Source: Flavobacterium columnare NBRC 100251 = ATCC 23463 | GTDB lineage: Bacteria; Bacteroidota; Bacteroidia; Flavobacteriales; Flavobacteriaceae | Direction: 5' to 3' | Assembly (NCBI RefSeq): GCF_002530675.1 | Contig: NZ_PCMX01000028.1 | Span: forward strand, 1 to 50,735 | Length of the DNA stretch: 50,735 nt | In this document: positions 1 to 9,288 of the stretch, in pieces | Layout of the letters: each line of letters starts with the position of its first letter | Position numbering within the stretch: position 1 is the first letter of the stretch | Translations under genes and position numbers: made by a program | Notes under the pieces: model-generated | Database searches by the model: none | The model's input: only the letters and a program-made list of their open reading frames with translations | What the model was told of the DNA's origin: nothing

Positions 1-648
1 CTATATGATAGCATAGAACGAAATCCGATTGACCATTTACCGTCTAATATTTTTGATAAAATATATTCTTTTGATATTAAAAATTGCAAAGAACATTGCT
101 TTGTCAAAACATCCAATTATATTTATACTGTAGAAAATAAATCCGCAGAGAATATAACCCAGAATTTCATTTACATTGGTTCTATTGACGAAAGAATTGA
201 CTTATTGAATCAAATAGGTGAAATATTAAAAAGAAAAAAACTTTCTTTTAGCTTTTACAGTATTGGTAAAAAATCTTGGATTTATAATTTTAAAAAGAGA
301 TGTTTAGGTCGTTATCCTAATATTATTTTTAAAAGAAAACGTTTTAGTCAATCTGAAACATTAAACTTATACAAACAAAGTTCTGTTATAATAGACATTA
401 TACGAAAAAACCAAAGCGGTTTGAGTTTTAGGATTTTTGAAGCATTGGGTCTTAATAAAAAAATAATTACAAACAATCCTTCTATACAAAAATATGATTT
501 GATTAAAATTAATTCTATTTTTCATTTAAACGACCTTAATGAACTTGATAATATTGAAGATTTCCTTAATTCTGATACAAAAATTGATGAGTCAATTATG
601 AAACAGTATAAGTTAACGAACTGGGTACAAAAGATTTTCTCTCTATAA
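1..648 (+). CDS. Glycosyltransferase-like envelope polysaccharide protein, 5'-truncated by window edge
   Basis: The frame is open from base 1 and ends at TAA 646-648, so only the last 215 codons are present. The visible part has a 'DKIYSFDIKNCKEHCF' segment and a later 'SGLSFRIFEALGLNKKIITNN' type segment. This arrangement is typical of CgeB-like or LPS-biosynthesis glycosyltransferases, in which the second segment belongs to the C-terminal nucleotide-sugar domain. The role in LPS, capsule or O-antigen synthesis is inferred from that resemblance alone. A TTG at 205 is not the real start, because homologous-looking sequence continues upstream of it. Family assignment is moderate; substrate cannot be told. 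Confidence 0.6.
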   Translation, partial: LYDSIERNPIDHLPSNIFDKIYSFDIKNCKEHCFVKTSNYIYTVENKSAENITQNFIYIGSIDERIDLLNQIGEILKRKKLSFSFYSIGKKSWIYNFKKRCLGRYPNIIFKRKRFSQSETLNLYKQSSVIIDIIRKNQSGLSFRIFEALGLNKKIITNNPSIQKYDLIKINSIFHLNDLNELDNIEDFLNSDTKIDESIMKQYKLTNWVQKIFSL

Positions 649-649
649 A

Positions 650-770
650 GAGAGATTTCCTAAAAGACCTCAACCTTGTCATTTCGATCAAAGGGAGAAA
701 TCATAATAGTACTAATAATATGATTTCTCCTAATATCGAAGTAACTAAACGCTAAAGTGTTCTTTTTTTT
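650..770. repeat. Degenerate intergenic inverted-repeat element (family B)
   Basis: Two arms, 681-704 and 720-742, are imperfect reverse complements (ATTTCGAtcaaaGGGAGAAATCAT against ATGATTTCTCCtaaTATCGAAgT) around a 15-base loop. The sequence 'cctaaaagNNcNcaa...tttcgaNcaaagg' is shared with the element at 20139-20294. It lies between the convergent 3' ends of the glycosyltransferase and fabH and may also help end transcription, but it is not a clean terminator. Confidence 0.5.
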
Positions 771-775
771 ATAGA

Positions 776-1783
776 TTACCACTTTATAATAACACTTCCC
801 CAAGTAAAACCTGAACCAAAAGCGGCTAAAACAACAGTATCCCCTTCTTTTATCTTACCTTGTTCCCAAGCTTCTGTTAGCGCAATAGGAATGGAAGCTG
901 CTGTAGTATTTCCATACTCCATAATATTATTATATACTTGATCGTCTGTCAATTGGAATTTTTGCTGAATAAACTGAGAAATACGTAAATTAGCCTGATG
1001 AGGAATAAGCATGTCTATATCAGACACTTGTAAGTTATTAGCTTTTAATCCTTCCATAATTACTTCACTAAAACGAACTACTGCATTTTTAAATACAAAT
1101 TGTCCATTCATATAAGGGAAATAACTTTGATCATTTGGATCATTATCATCAATTATATCTGTTACCCAACGTTTTCCCATACCTGGCGCAATAAGAGCTA
1201 ATTCTTCTGCATATTGTCCTTCAGAATGTAAGTGAGTAGATAAAATACCTTTAGACAAATCTTCTTCGCGTGTTAAAACCGCTGCTCCTGCTCCATCTCC
1301 AAAAATAACAGATACTCCTCGTCCACGAGTGGTCATATCTAATCCTCTAGAATGAACTTCTGAACCAATAACCAATATATTTTTATACATCCCTGTTTTT
1401 ATATATTGATCTGCAATAGAAATAGCATACACAAATCCAGAGCACTGATTACGAACATCTAATGCTCCAATCGTTTTTAGTCCCAAATCACGTTGTACTA
1501 GTACCCCTGGCCCTGGGAAATAATAATCTGGACTTAGCGTTGCGAAAATTAGGAAATCTATATCGTCTTTGCTAATTCCTGCTCTTTCTATAGCTATTTC
1601 AGCTGCTTTTACTCCCATTGAAGTAGTCGTTTCTTCAGGACTATTTACATGGTGTCTTCTTTTGATTCCCGTTCTTTCTTGGATCCATTCGTCATTGGTA
1701 TCCATAATTTTAGATAAATCGTCATTGGTTACGACATTTTCTGGAACATAATAACCCAATCCTGAAATTCTAGAATGATACAT
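776..1783 (-). CDS. fabH: 3-oxoacyl-[acyl-carrier-protein] synthase III
   Basis: KAS III condenses acetyl-CoA (or a branched acyl-CoA) with malonyl-ACP to start fatty-acid synthesis. The 335 residues are the normal length for the family. The catalytic triad is visible: Cys114 in NQCSGF, His262 in IPHQAN and Asn292 in YGNTTAAS. The C-terminus carries the expected GSGFTWGS loop. The ATG start at 1783 is preceded by a good Bacteroidota promoter (1813-1842). Many flavobacterial genomes carry more than one FabH-like protein, so this may be the housekeeping copy or a paralogue; no plsX or rpmF gene lies next to it here. Confidence 0.93.
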   Translation of the reverse strand: MYHSRISGLGYYVPENVVTNDDLSKIMDTNDEWIQERTGIKRRHHVNSPEETTTSMGVKAAEIAIERAGISKDDIDFLIFATLSPDYYFPGPGVLVQRDLGLKTIGALDVRNQCSGFVYAISIADQYIKTGMYKNILVIGSEVHSRGLDMTTRGRGVSVIFGDGAGAAVLTREEDLSKGILSTHLHSEGQYAEELALIAPGMGKRWVTDIIDDNDPNDQSYFPYMNGQFVFKNAVVRFSEVIMEGLKANNLQVSDIDMLIPHQANLRISQFIQQKFQLTDDQVYNNIMEYGNTTAASIPIALTEAWEQGKIKEGDTVVLAAFGSGFTWGSVIIKW

Positions 1784-1812
1784 ACTTAAAATTTTAGTTA
1801 AAAACCAGCCAA

Positions 1813-1842
1813 CAAAGTTAACCTAACTTACAGTATTAACAA
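1813..1842 (-). promoter_or_regulatory. Promoter of fabH (TTG-N19-TAACTTTG)
   Basis: Read on the minus strand, TTG (1840-1842) is followed after exactly 19 bases by TAACTTTG (1813-1820). This matches the TTG-N17-23-TAnnTTTG promoter consensus of Flavobacterium and Bacteroides. The predicted start of transcription leaves a leader of about 25 bases before the fabH ATG. Confidence 0.7.
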
Positions 1843-2013
1843 AATTTACAACTCTTTTTTTATAAATCAACAATTTAAAAAAACGCATTAAAAATAACAC
1901 ATCTCAAAATAGGAAGCTTTGATTTTTAAAATATAACTTGCTTGTGTATACTAATTTTATTTGATCTTTGTATTGAATTGATTTCCTCTTTTTATTTTTT
2001 TACTATTTAAACT

Positions 2014-2787
2014 ATGGATTATATCATAATTTGTATCGTTGCATTCATAGGAGCTGGCTTAACGCTCTTTTCAGGTTTTGGATTAGGAACTCTTTTACTT
2101 CCTGTTTTTGGATTATTTTTTCCTATTGAAATAGCAATTACATTAACGGCTCTTGTACATTTTTTAAATAATGTTTTTAAACTTTTTTTATTGGGTAAAA
2201 ACGCCGATAAAGACGTAATTCTAAAATTTGGGATACCCGCAATAATATTTGCCTTCATTGGTGCTTATTTTCTTACATTATTAACGAATCAAAATAGCTT
2301 GTTTGAATATAAATTAGAAAACAAAACTTTTCAAATAACTCTATTGAAAATCCTCATTGGTTTTCTTCTTATTTTCTTTGCTTTATTTGACATTATACCT
2401 AAACTAAAGAGGTTGGAGTTTAATAACAAATATTTAAGCCTTGGCGGGATTGTAAGTGGCTTTTTTGGTGGAGTCTCTGGTCATCAAGGAGCTTTACGAA
2501 GTGCTTTTTTAATCCGAGCTGGCCTAACAAAAGAATCATTTATTGCTACGGGAGTGGTAATAGCTTGTTTGATAGATATTTCAAGGATAAGTATTTATAT
2601 CCCTAGAATTATTAACAATGATTTAAACCTAGATTTTAGATTGGTTGTAATTGCTACACTATCTGCTTTTATTGGGGTTTTTTGGGGTAATAAAATAGTA
2701 AAAAAGACTACACTTACTGTTGTCCAACAAGTTGTAGCTTTTTTACTTTTTTTTTATGGCATGGCACTTATAATAGGGCTTATATAA
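2014..2787 (+). CDS. TauE/SafE (TSUP) family membrane permease
   Basis: This is a 257-residue, almost wholly hydrophobic protein with about eight predicted membrane segments. It has the family's repeated glycine-rich loops (GFGLGTLLLPVFGLFFPIE near the N-terminus; SGFFGGVSGHQGALRS in the middle). Family members move small organosulfur or sulfite-type anions across the inner membrane; the substrate here is unknown. It is divergent from fabH, and its 3' end overlaps the convergent ABC ATPase gene by 8 bp (2780-2787). The ATG start fits the hydrophobic N-terminus. Confidence 0.85.
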   Translation: MDYIIICIVAFIGAGLTLFSGFGLGTLLLPVFGLFFPIEIAITLTALVHFLNNVFKLFLLGKNADKDVILKFGIPAIIFAFIGAYFLTLLTNQNSLFEYKLENKTFQITLLKILIGFLLIFFALFDIIPKLKRLEFNNKYLSLGGIVSGFFGGVSGHQGALRSAFLIRAGLTKESFIATGVVIACLIDISRISIYIPRIINNDLNLDFRLVVIATLSAFIGVFWGNKIVKKTTLTVVQQVVAFLLFFYGMALIIGLI

Positions 2788-3715
2788 GAACTTCTAAACT
2801 TACGTCTAACTGTAGCTCTAAAAGATCACGATGTTCAAAAAAAATTGGTCGTCCATTAAAGGCTGCTTTAATCAAATAATACCCTCCTTTATAGTAGCAT
2901 TGCTTGACTGTGGCTTTTAACTGTCCTTCCTCTGAAACCCTTAACTGATGTGGATATAATAGTATGGTTTCTGACAATCCATTTTTATTAATAACTAATT
3001 CATTAACTTCTCCAAATAGAGAGGCAACGTATTTATTTTTCGGATTCGTATAAATTTCTTTAGATGGCGCTTTAACGACTAATTCTCCTCCTCTCAGGAC
3101 TATGGTTTCGTCAGCAAAAGCCAATGCGTCTGTACTATCATGAGTAGCAATAATTACAGTAATTTCTTTGGTTTTTAAATACGCAAATAAATTACGTCTT
3201 AATGCGTTTTTTCTAAAATTATCAATATGACTAAAAGGTTCGTCTAAAAGTAACACTTCGGGCTCTAAAGCCAAGACTCTGGCTAAAGCTACACGCTGCT
3301 GTTGTCCTCCACTTAGTTCACTCACTTTACGTCTTGAAAAATCACCCATTTCTACTATGTCTAATAGTTCTTGGATGCGCAATCGTTTAATTGCTAACAG
3401 TTGATTTGACAAAAACTTCCCTACACTTTCAGATACGGTTTCATAAGGCATTAGTCCAAAGTCTTGTGCCATATATTTCATAAATGGCATCCCTGGAACT
3501 AAATTTTGCTTAGGTCCTGTAATAGGGGTTTCATTCCAAAAAAGACTTCCTTCATTTACATCATATAATCCATAAATCAATTTCAATAAAGTACTCTTTC
3601 CACAACCACTTTCACCAATTAATGCAATGTTCTGTCCTCTTTGAACCTCAAAATCTATAGCCTTTATAATAGCCGTATCTGTATATCCGAACGAAATATT
3701 TTTTACTTGAAGCAT
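2780..3715 (-). CDS. Orphan ABC transporter ATP-binding protein (PotA/FbpC-like)
   Basis: The 311 residues contain a Walker A (GESGCGKS, residues 34-41), ABC signature (LSGGQQQR, about 134-141), Walker B (LLLDEP, about 155-160) and an H-loop (ATHDS). About 80 C-terminal residues look like the TOBE-type extension of importer ATPases such as PotA, FbpC or ModC. The signature and Walker B are standard, so the protein should be an active ATPase. No permease or binding-protein gene is adjacent, so the partner and substrate are unknown. The 3' end overlaps the TSUP gene. Confidence 0.85.
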   Translation of the reverse strand: MLQVKNISFGYTDTAIIKAIDFEVQRGQNIALIGESGCGKSTLLKLIYGLYDVNEGSLFWNETPITGPKQNLVPGMPFMKYMAQDFGLMPYETVSESVGKFLSNQLLAIKRLRIQELLDIVEMGDFSRRKVSELSGGQQQRVALARVLALEPEVLLLDEPFSHIDNFRKNALRRNLFAYLKTKEITVIIATHDSTDALAFADETIVLRGGELVVKAPSKEIYTNPKNKYVASLFGEVNELVINKNGLSETILLYPHQLRVSEEGQLKATVKQCYYKGGYYLIKAAFNGRPIFFEHRDLLELQLDVSLEVLI

Positions 3716-3869
3716 TTTCTCAAATTAGGGTCACAAAAATAACAAGAATATCTAAGACGCAAATATTTTTTAAGCATAAATAATAAGATTCAATTATGAT
3801 TTGAAAAGAAAAATTGATATATAAAACCATTTTTTTTAAAATCATAACAATAAATTTCAAAAAAAAAGA

Positions 3870-4727
3870 ATGGAAAGAATTGATTTTAAAAATAATCAGA
3901 ATGAAATACTCGTTTCTATTATAAATTTTAACAATACTGATTTTTGGGATTATATAATAAATAAAAACTTTTATGGCATTTTCATTTTTAATAACGAAAT
4001 ATCTTCTCCTATATTGTTTGAAAATGCAAAACATGAAATAACTTTAAATTGTATTTTGTTTTTTTATCCTTATCAACAATTGAAATTTACTTCTGGTCTT
4101 TCTGGTAAATTACTTTTATTTCATCCCAATTATTTTTGTTTAGACATACACGCAAAGGAATATGGCTGTCAAGGAGTTGTTTTTCAAAACATATTACAAA
4201 CTCGTATTATGCAACTTCCCGCTCAAGATTTTCACAAGATAGCACATCAATTAAGTTTAATTGAAGAAGAAATACAACACATTTCAATTGGAACTTACTT
4301 TTTAATATTAAACTACATAAGTATTTTATTACTTCTATGTTTAAGAAGTATAACCGCTCAAAAAGAAATCCTATTAGATCCTGATTTGAATCGTTTTAAA
4401 ATATTAATAGATCAATACATCACTTCAGAACATCAACCTAATTTCTATGCTCAAAAACTTAATCTAACAACTAGAGAACTAACTCTTCTTATTAAATCCA
4501 AAACGGGCAAAACCACTCAAAAAGTCCTACATGAGAAACTCATTGCATTGGCTAAAAGTAAACTTTTTAATTCTAACTTGAGTGTAAAAGAAATTGCTTA
4601 TGAATTAGGTTTTGAAGATCCTTTATACTTTAGTCGTATTTTCAAACAACATACCCTTGTTTCTCCAAAAGATTTTCGGATAAACTTAAAGCTAAATCAT
4701 ATTGAAGATTTTCAAATAAAAGTTTAG
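3870..4727 (+). CDS. AraC family transcriptional regulator
   Basis: The C-terminal third (about residues 175-270) is an AraC/XylS double helix-turn-helix. The typical second helix pair reads SVKEIAYELGFEDPLYFSRIFKQH, given here in part only as its key elements IAYELGF and YFSRIFK. The N-terminal 170 residues look like a cupin-type sensing domain but are poorly conserved to the eye. The length of 285 is usual. The gene is divergent from the orphan ABC ATPase (3715) and 94 bp upstream of a lipoprotein gene in the same direction, either of which could be a target. The ligand is unknown. Confidence 0.88.
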   Translation: MERIDFKNNQNEILVSIINFNNTDFWDYIINKNFYGIFIFNNEISSPILFENAKHEITLNCILFFYPYQQLKFTSGLSGKLLLFHPNYFCLDIHAKEYGCQGVVFQNILQTRIMQLPAQDFHKIAHQLSLIEEEIQHISIGTYFLILNYISILLLLCLRSITAQKEILLDPDLNRFKILIDQYITSEHQPNFYAQKLNLTTRELTLLIKSKTGKTTQKVLHEKLIALAKSKLFNSNLSVKEIAYELGFEDPLYFSRIFKQHTLVSPKDFRINLKLNHIEDFQIKV

Positions 4728-4821
4728 TTTTTTATCCATATCTCTGTTTTTTTGTCTATTCTATCATTCCTTAGCAAAAAGTAGTTTTGTTTCAACAATG
4801 TTTAACCAATTTTAATTAACA

Positions 4822-5967
4822 ATGAAATCAAAATTATTCCAATTTGCTTTATTCAGTGGCTTTAGTATTTTGAGCCTTCTATCTTGTGAAAAAAACAATC
4901 TTTCTCCTTCAGAGATAACTCCCTCCGTTCAAAATGATTTTATAGGAACATGGGACAAACAAGACACTGTAAGGATTTCCTTTTCACAAGATGGAAAATT
5001 CACAGCTCAACGATGGATAGCTACTGACCAATCTTATGCTAACAACTTTGCTGTAGAAGGAGATTATACCACTACAAATGGGGAGGTTATCATTAATGTA
5101 AAAAAATCAAACTTAGCTCATTTATGGTCGAACCAAAAATTAGAAAAAATCATCTTAAAAACAGAATTAGCTCCAAACAAACACATGGTAAAAGTCAAAT
5201 CTGTTACGATATTCCCTTCTAATCTAGATGTGAAAGATGCTGTTATCAAAAGGTTGTCTAACTCATTTCAAAAGAATTTAGAACCTAAAACCTCTCTTCC
5301 TTTTGAGTTATTGACATTAACTGACGTTATGACCCACCAACCTACAAACACACCTAGTATTAAACCATGGACTTACAGAGGAGGTGAATTTAATTTTTCG
5401 TTAAATAATTATCAATTGGGAGTTTCTACACCTGATCAAGCAATCGTTAATCTGCCTTTTTCACCAATGGGGCAACACTTACACTTAATTGTAGATGATG
5501 CTCCTTATGTAGGAGTAGCTAGTAATCCTTTTAAATACAATTTAACGGATGGTGAACACAGTATTGTAATTGCTGCGGGACGTTCTTATCATGAAATATA
5601 TAAAAATCCTGAAGCAATCATTGCAGTAAAAAGCACAATTAAGAATGGAGAAGAAATTGCTAGAATAAATAGTACTAATCAATCAGACATTTTTGCCAGC
5701 AGACCTAGAGGATCTTATTCTACAACTGACGCTAAAAGGATTTTAATTGATTATATTTTAACAGAAGCTTCTAAGATAAACGTTGATTCTAAAAAATACA
5801 CTGTTAGAATTACCTTAGATCAAACACCTTTTTTAAACGAAAAATGGGTACCAAAAGTTTTAGAAGGATTAAGCAGAACAGGAACACACAAATTAATTTT
5901 GGATTTATATGATTTAGAAAATAGAAAAATTGTTTCTACTAAAAAATCCGAATTTACAATTCAATAA
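4822..5967 (+). CDS. Uncharacterised lipoprotein (381 aa)
   Basis: The N-terminus is a lipoprotein signal peptide with lipobox LLSC (Cys22), so the mature protein should be membrane-anchored. Residues about 35-115 resemble a small lipocalin-like beta domain (FIGTWDKQDTVRISFSQDGKFT). The middle holds a motif 'PMGQHLHLIVDDAPYVGVASNPFKYNLTDGEHSI', recognisable by its GQHLHL and DGEHSI parts, which recurs in uncharacterised Bacteroidota lipoproteins. I do not know its function. It follows the AraC gene by 94 bp and is closed by a clear terminator. Confidence 0.75.
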   Translation: MKSKLFQFALFSGFSILSLLSCEKNNLSPSEITPSVQNDFIGTWDKQDTVRISFSQDGKFTAQRWIATDQSYANNFAVEGDYTTTNGEVIINVKKSNLAHLWSNQKLEKIILKTELAPNKHMVKVKSVTIFPSNLDVKDAVIKRLSNSFQKNLEPKTSLPFELLTLTDVMTHQPTNTPSIKPWTYRGGEFNFSLNNYQLGVSTPDQAIVNLPFSPMGQHLHLIVDDAPYVGVASNPFKYNLTDGEHSIVIAAGRSYHEIYKNPEAIIAVKSTIKNGEEIARINSTNQSDIFASRPRGSYSTTDAKRILIDYILTEASKINVDSKKYTVRITLDQTPFLNEKWVPKVLEGLSRTGTHKLILDLYDLENRKIVSTKKSEFTIQ

Positions 5968-5973
5968 AAATGA

Positions 5974-6005
5974 GGGCAGTTCTTTTATAGACTGCCCCTT
6001 TTTAT
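5974..6005. terminator. Bidirectional terminator
   Basis: GGGCAGT (5974-5980) and ACTGCCC (5991-5997) form a 7-bp stem with a 10-base loop, flanked by an A-rich run on the left and CTTTTT on the right. It sits between the convergent lipoprotein and OmpA genes. Confidence 0.8.
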
Positions 6006-6011
6006 AGTTTG

Positions 6012-6704
6012 TTATTGTCCTGCTTCGTTTTTAGCATCTTGAATCATCTTTTGGTTGGCTGTAATAGCAAATTCAACACGACGATTTTGAGCTCTACCAG
6101 CATCCGTATCATTACTTACTAATGGATCCGCTTCTCCCATACCTGTTGTAATAAAACGATTTGTATTTAAGCCTTTAGAAACTAAATAGCTTTTTACTAC
6201 TCTTGTACGATCATCAGATAATTTCAAATTATACTCATCGGATCCTTTACTGTCAGTATAACCATAAATTTTAATATCGGTATCTGGATATTCTTTAAAA
6301 ACAGGCACTAATTTATCTAAATTCGCTTTAGCTTTAGCAGTTAAAGTGGCTTTATTAAAATCAAAATTAACGGAGTTTTCCCCCAAAGTTAATTTAATTC
6401 CTTCTCCTACCCTTTCTACTTGTGCTCCTGGTAATGATTCGCTAATTTTGCGTGCTTGTCTATCCATCTTGTTACCAATAACTCCACCAGCTACACCTCC
6501 GATAACACCTCCAAGAACAGCTCCCAAAGCACCATTCCCTCCTTTTCCTATGTTATTTCCTAACACGCCTCCTAAAACAGCACCTGCTACAGTTCCTAAT
6601 GCAGCTCCTCTTTGTGTATTATTTGTGTTTTTAATTGCTTCACAACTTGTCATTCCGCTAATCAAAAAGGCTCCTGACAGGGTATATATTGCTATTTTCT
6701 TCAT
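6012..6704 (-). CDS. OmpA family lipoprotein with glycine-zipper segment
   Basis: A lipoprotein signal (lipobox MTSC, Cys21) is followed by a Gly-zipper region of about 50 residues (repeats of GAVLGGVLGNNIG type) and then an OmpA-like peptidoglycan-binding domain (about residues 105-220). That domain contains the diagnostic NFDFNKATLTAKAK, YGYTDSKGSDEYN and RAQNRRVEF elements. The domain plan resembles YiaD-type proteins that tie the envelope to peptidoglycan. It lies 14 bp downstream of the lipocalin-like lipoprotein gene and is very probably co-transcribed with it. Confidence 0.9.
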   Translation of the reverse strand: MKKIAIYTLSGAFLISGMTSCEAIKNTNNTQRGAALGTVAGAVLGGVLGNNIGKGGNGALGAVLGGVIGGVAGGVIGNKMDRQARKISESLPGAQVERVGEGIKLTLGENSVNFDFNKATLTAKAKANLDKLVPVFKEYPDTDIKIYGYTDSKGSDEYNLKLSDDRTRVVKSYLVSKGLNTNRFITTGMGEADPLVSNDTDAGRAQNRRVEFAITANQKMIQDAKNEAGQ

Positions 6705-6718
6705 CTTTCTATGTTTTT

Positions 6719-7195
6719 TTATTTTCTTCTAAAATGGTAAACTACCTTACCTCCATTATTTCCAACTTGTACTTTGCTTGTTAAATCAAATGAGTTTTGT
6801 GTTACATTTGATACAATCAAAATATATCCAGAAGTCACTTTTCTTGGTTTTTCACCTTCTTTGATAAACTTCAAAACCATTTGGTTTTCGTCAGTTACAT
6901 ACCATTTAATATCAGAAGCATACGAGGAACAACCCGCTTTATTTAAAGCCACATTACCCGAATCATTATTAGACACCAAATGCCATTCACTTCCTTCAAA
7001 ACATTTTGCATCTGCAATTTCAAAAGAGGTTACCTTAAAATATTCAGACCCTGCATATTCTACTCCACTAACTACCCAATCCCCTTTTAGTGATACTTGT
7101 GTTTTTCTATTTACACTTGTAGTAACTAATGATTGTTTAGGCTTGCAGGAAACCATAATTCCTAACACAGTGGCCATTAAAACTAGTTTTTTCAT
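6719..7195 (-). CDS. Lipocalin-like lipoprotein
   Basis: The protein is 158 residues from ATG 7195. A TTG 27 bases further out would add nine polar residues before the signal peptide and is rejected. The signal peptide ends at lipobox MVSC (Cys17 from this start). The body has the lipocalin-like pattern: LKGDWVVSGVEY near the start, a central CFEGSEWHLVSN and a final beta strand. It forms a two-gene unit with the OmpA lipoprotein, an arrangement common in Flavobacteriaceae. An envelope role is inferred; the ligand is unknown. Confidence 0.82.
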   Translation of the reverse strand: MKKLVLMATVLGIMVSCKPKQSLVTTSVNRKTQVSLKGDWVVSGVEYAGSEYFKVTSFEIADAKCFEGSEWHLVSNNDSGNVALNKAGCSSYASDIKWYVTDENQMVLKFIKEGEKPRKVTSGYILIVSNVTQNSFDLTSKVQVGNNGGKVVYHFRRK

Positions 7196-7214
7196 TTTAT
7201 TTTGATTTTTTACG

Positions 7215-7231
7215 TTTGCCAACGAGGCAAA
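7215..7231. promoter_or_regulatory. Short palindrome upstream of the lipocalin gene
   Basis: TTTGCC (7215-7220) and GGCAAA (7226-7231) flank a 5-base loop, 20-36 bp upstream of the lipocalin start. A second small palindrome, TAGTAG-N5-CTACTA, lies at 7256-7272 in the same divergent lipocalin/htpG spacer. Both could be operators; this is unproven. Confidence 0.3.
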
Positions 7232-7356
7232 TTTAATACCAATTTAGCAATTTTTTAGTAGAAAATCTACTACGAAAACCGTCAATTTGTCATATTTCAA
7301 GAATTGGTATCTTATTTGAAAAGATATAAACCATCAAACTTAAATTTAAATAACGT

Positions 7357-9240
7357 ATGACAACAGGAAAAATTAATGTTTCAGTAGAAAACATCTTTCC
7401 CTTAATCAAAAAGTTTTTATATAGTGACCATGAAATCTTTTTACGCGAATTGGTTTCTAATGCTACAGATGCTACTTTAAAATTAAAACATTTAACCAGT
7501 ATTGGTGAAGCTAAAACAGTATACGGAAATCCTATAATTGAGGTAAAAGTAGACAAAGAAGGCAAAAAACTTCACATCATCGATCAAGGCTTAGGGATGA
7601 CTGCTGAAGAAGTAGAAAAATACATTAATCAGATTGCTTTTTCAGGTGCTGAAGAATTTTTAGAGAAATATAAAGATTCAGCTAAGGATTCAGGTGTAAT
7701 TGGTCATTTTGGTTTAGGTTTTTATTCTGCTTTTATGGTAGCTAATAAGGTAGAAATCATTACCAAATCTTTTAAAGACGAATCGGCAGCACATTGGACT
7801 TGTGATGGAAGTCCTGAATTCACTCTTGTACCTCATGATAAAACAGAAAGAGGAACTGAAATTATCCTTCATATTGCTGATGATTCTGTAGAATTTTTAG
7901 AAGAATTCAAGATTCGCGAATTATTAACAAAGTACAACAAGTTTATGCCTATTCCTATTAAATTTGGCACTAAACAAGAGGCTCTACCAAAACCTGAAGA
8001 TGCTCCTGAAGATTACAAGACAGAATATACAGAAGTAGATAATTTTATTAATAACACAAATCCTGCATGGACAAAACAACCATCTGAATTAACCGAGGAA
8101 GATTATAAAAACTTCTACCGCGAATTATACCCAATGAATTTTGAAGACCCTTTATTCAATATTCATTTAAATGTAGATTATCCCTTCAATTTAACTGGTA
8201 TTTTATACTTCCCTAAATTGACTGGCGATTTGCAGATTCAGAAAGATAAAATTCAATTATACCAAAATCAGGTATTTGTAACAGATAACGTAGAAGGTAT
8301 CGTGCCTGAATTTTTGATGATGCTAAAAGGTGTGGTAGACTCGCCAGACATTCCATTAAATGTTTCTCGTTCGTACTTGCAAGCAGATGGCAATGTAAAG
8401 AAAATATCCAACTATATTACGCGTAAAGTTTCCGATAAATTAAAATCGTTATTCAACGAAAATCGTGAAGATTTCGAAAAAAAATGGAATGATATTAAAG
8501 TGGTTTTAGAATATGGTATGCTATCAGAGGCTAAATTCTATGAAAAAGCAGGTGATTTTGTATTGTATCCTACTACTGATAATAAATATTACACTTTAAC
8601 AGAATTAAAAGAAGCTTTAAAAGACACCCAAACTGACAAAAATGGCAAATTAGTTATTCTTTATACCTCTAATAAAGATGCTCAACATAGCTATATTGAT
8701 ATTGCCAAGGAAAAAGGCTATCAAGTATTATTATTAGATTCACCTATTGTTTCGCATTTGATTCAAAAACTAGAAGCAGATAATGAAAATGTAATGTTTA
8801 CTCGTGTCGATGCTGATCATATTGATAAATTAATTCAAAAAGAGGATGCTACAATTTCTAAATTGTCTGAAGAAGAAAAGGAAAAGTTAAAAAATGCGAT
8901 TGAAATAGTAGTTCCTAAAGAAAACTATACCGTTCAAATGGAAGCTTTAGAAAGCACTTCTGCCCCATTTATGATTACACAACCAGAGTTTATGCGTCGT
9001 ATGAAAGAAATGAGTCAAACTGGCGGTGGTGGTATGTTTGGGATGGGCAATTTCCCAGAAATGTATAACTTAGTAGTAAATACAAACTCTGAGTTAGCTA
9101 CATCTATTCTAAATAGCGATGAAAACGCACAAAAAGACTTAGTAAAACAGGCTTTAGATATAGCTAAATTATCACAAGGTTTATTAAAAGGTGAAGAATT
9201 AACTTCGTTTGTGAAAAGAAGTTTTGAATCTTTAAAGTAG
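7357..9240 (+). CDS. htpG: Molecular chaperone HtpG (Hsp90)
   Basis: The 627-residue protein is the bacterial Hsp90, an ATP-driven homodimeric cytosolic chaperone. The GHKL ATPase motifs are present: FLRELVSNATDAT near residue 30, DQGLGMT near 77 and GHFGLGFYSAFMV near 121. The middle and C-terminal dimerisation domains follow in normal order, including the conserved NVSRSYLQ segment. The ATG at 7357 gives the standard N-terminus. The gene is divergent from the lipocalin gene and ends at a strong hairpin terminator. Confidence 0.97.
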   Translation: MTTGKINVSVENIFPLIKKFLYSDHEIFLRELVSNATDATLKLKHLTSIGEAKTVYGNPIIEVKVDKEGKKLHIIDQGLGMTAEEVEKYINQIAFSGAEEFLEKYKDSAKDSGVIGHFGLGFYSAFMVANKVEIITKSFKDESAAHWTCDGSPEFTLVPHDKTERGTEIILHIADDSVEFLEEFKIRELLTKYNKFMPIPIKFGTKQEALPKPEDAPEDYKTEYTEVDNFINNTNPAWTKQPSELTEEDYKNFYRELYPMNFEDPLFNIHLNVDYPFNLTGILYFPKLTGDLQIQKDKIQLYQNQVFVTDNVEGIVPEFLMMLKGVVDSPDIPLNVSRSYLQADGNVKKISNYITRKVSDKLKSLFNENREDFEKKWNDIKVVLEYGMLSEAKFYEKAGDFVLYPTTDNKYYTLTELKEALKDTQTDKNGKLVILYTSNKDAQHSYIDIAKEKGYQVLLLDSPIVSHLIQKLEADNENVMFTRVDADHIDKLIQKEDATISKLSEEEKEKLKNAIEIVVPKENYTVQMEALESTSAPFMITQPEFMRRMKEMSQTGGGGMFGMGNFPEMYNLVVNTNSELATSILNSDENAQKDLVKQALDIAKLSQGLLKGEELTSFVKRSFESLK

Positions 9241-9250
9241 ACACCAAAAT

Positions 9251-9276
9251 AAAAGCCTGATGAGAATCAGGCTTTT
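9251..9276. terminator. Bidirectional terminator after htpG and csp
   Basis: AAAAGCCTGAT (9251-9261) and ATCAGGCTTTT (9266-9276) form a perfect 11-bp stem with a GAGA tetraloop. The A- and T-rich flanks allow it to act in both directions between convergent genes. Confidence 0.9.
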
Positions 9277-9288
9277 AAAACAATCTTA

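Noticed and set aside
3720..4034. 104-codon minus-strand frame between the ABC ATPase and the AraC gene
   Set aside because: It overlaps the AraC gene start antisense and has low-complexity I/F/Y-rich content without a recognisable family.
7196..7222. TTG start adding nine residues to the lipocalin-like lipoprotein
   Set aside because: The extension is polar and would precede the signal peptide; ATG 7195 gives a normal lipoprotein start.
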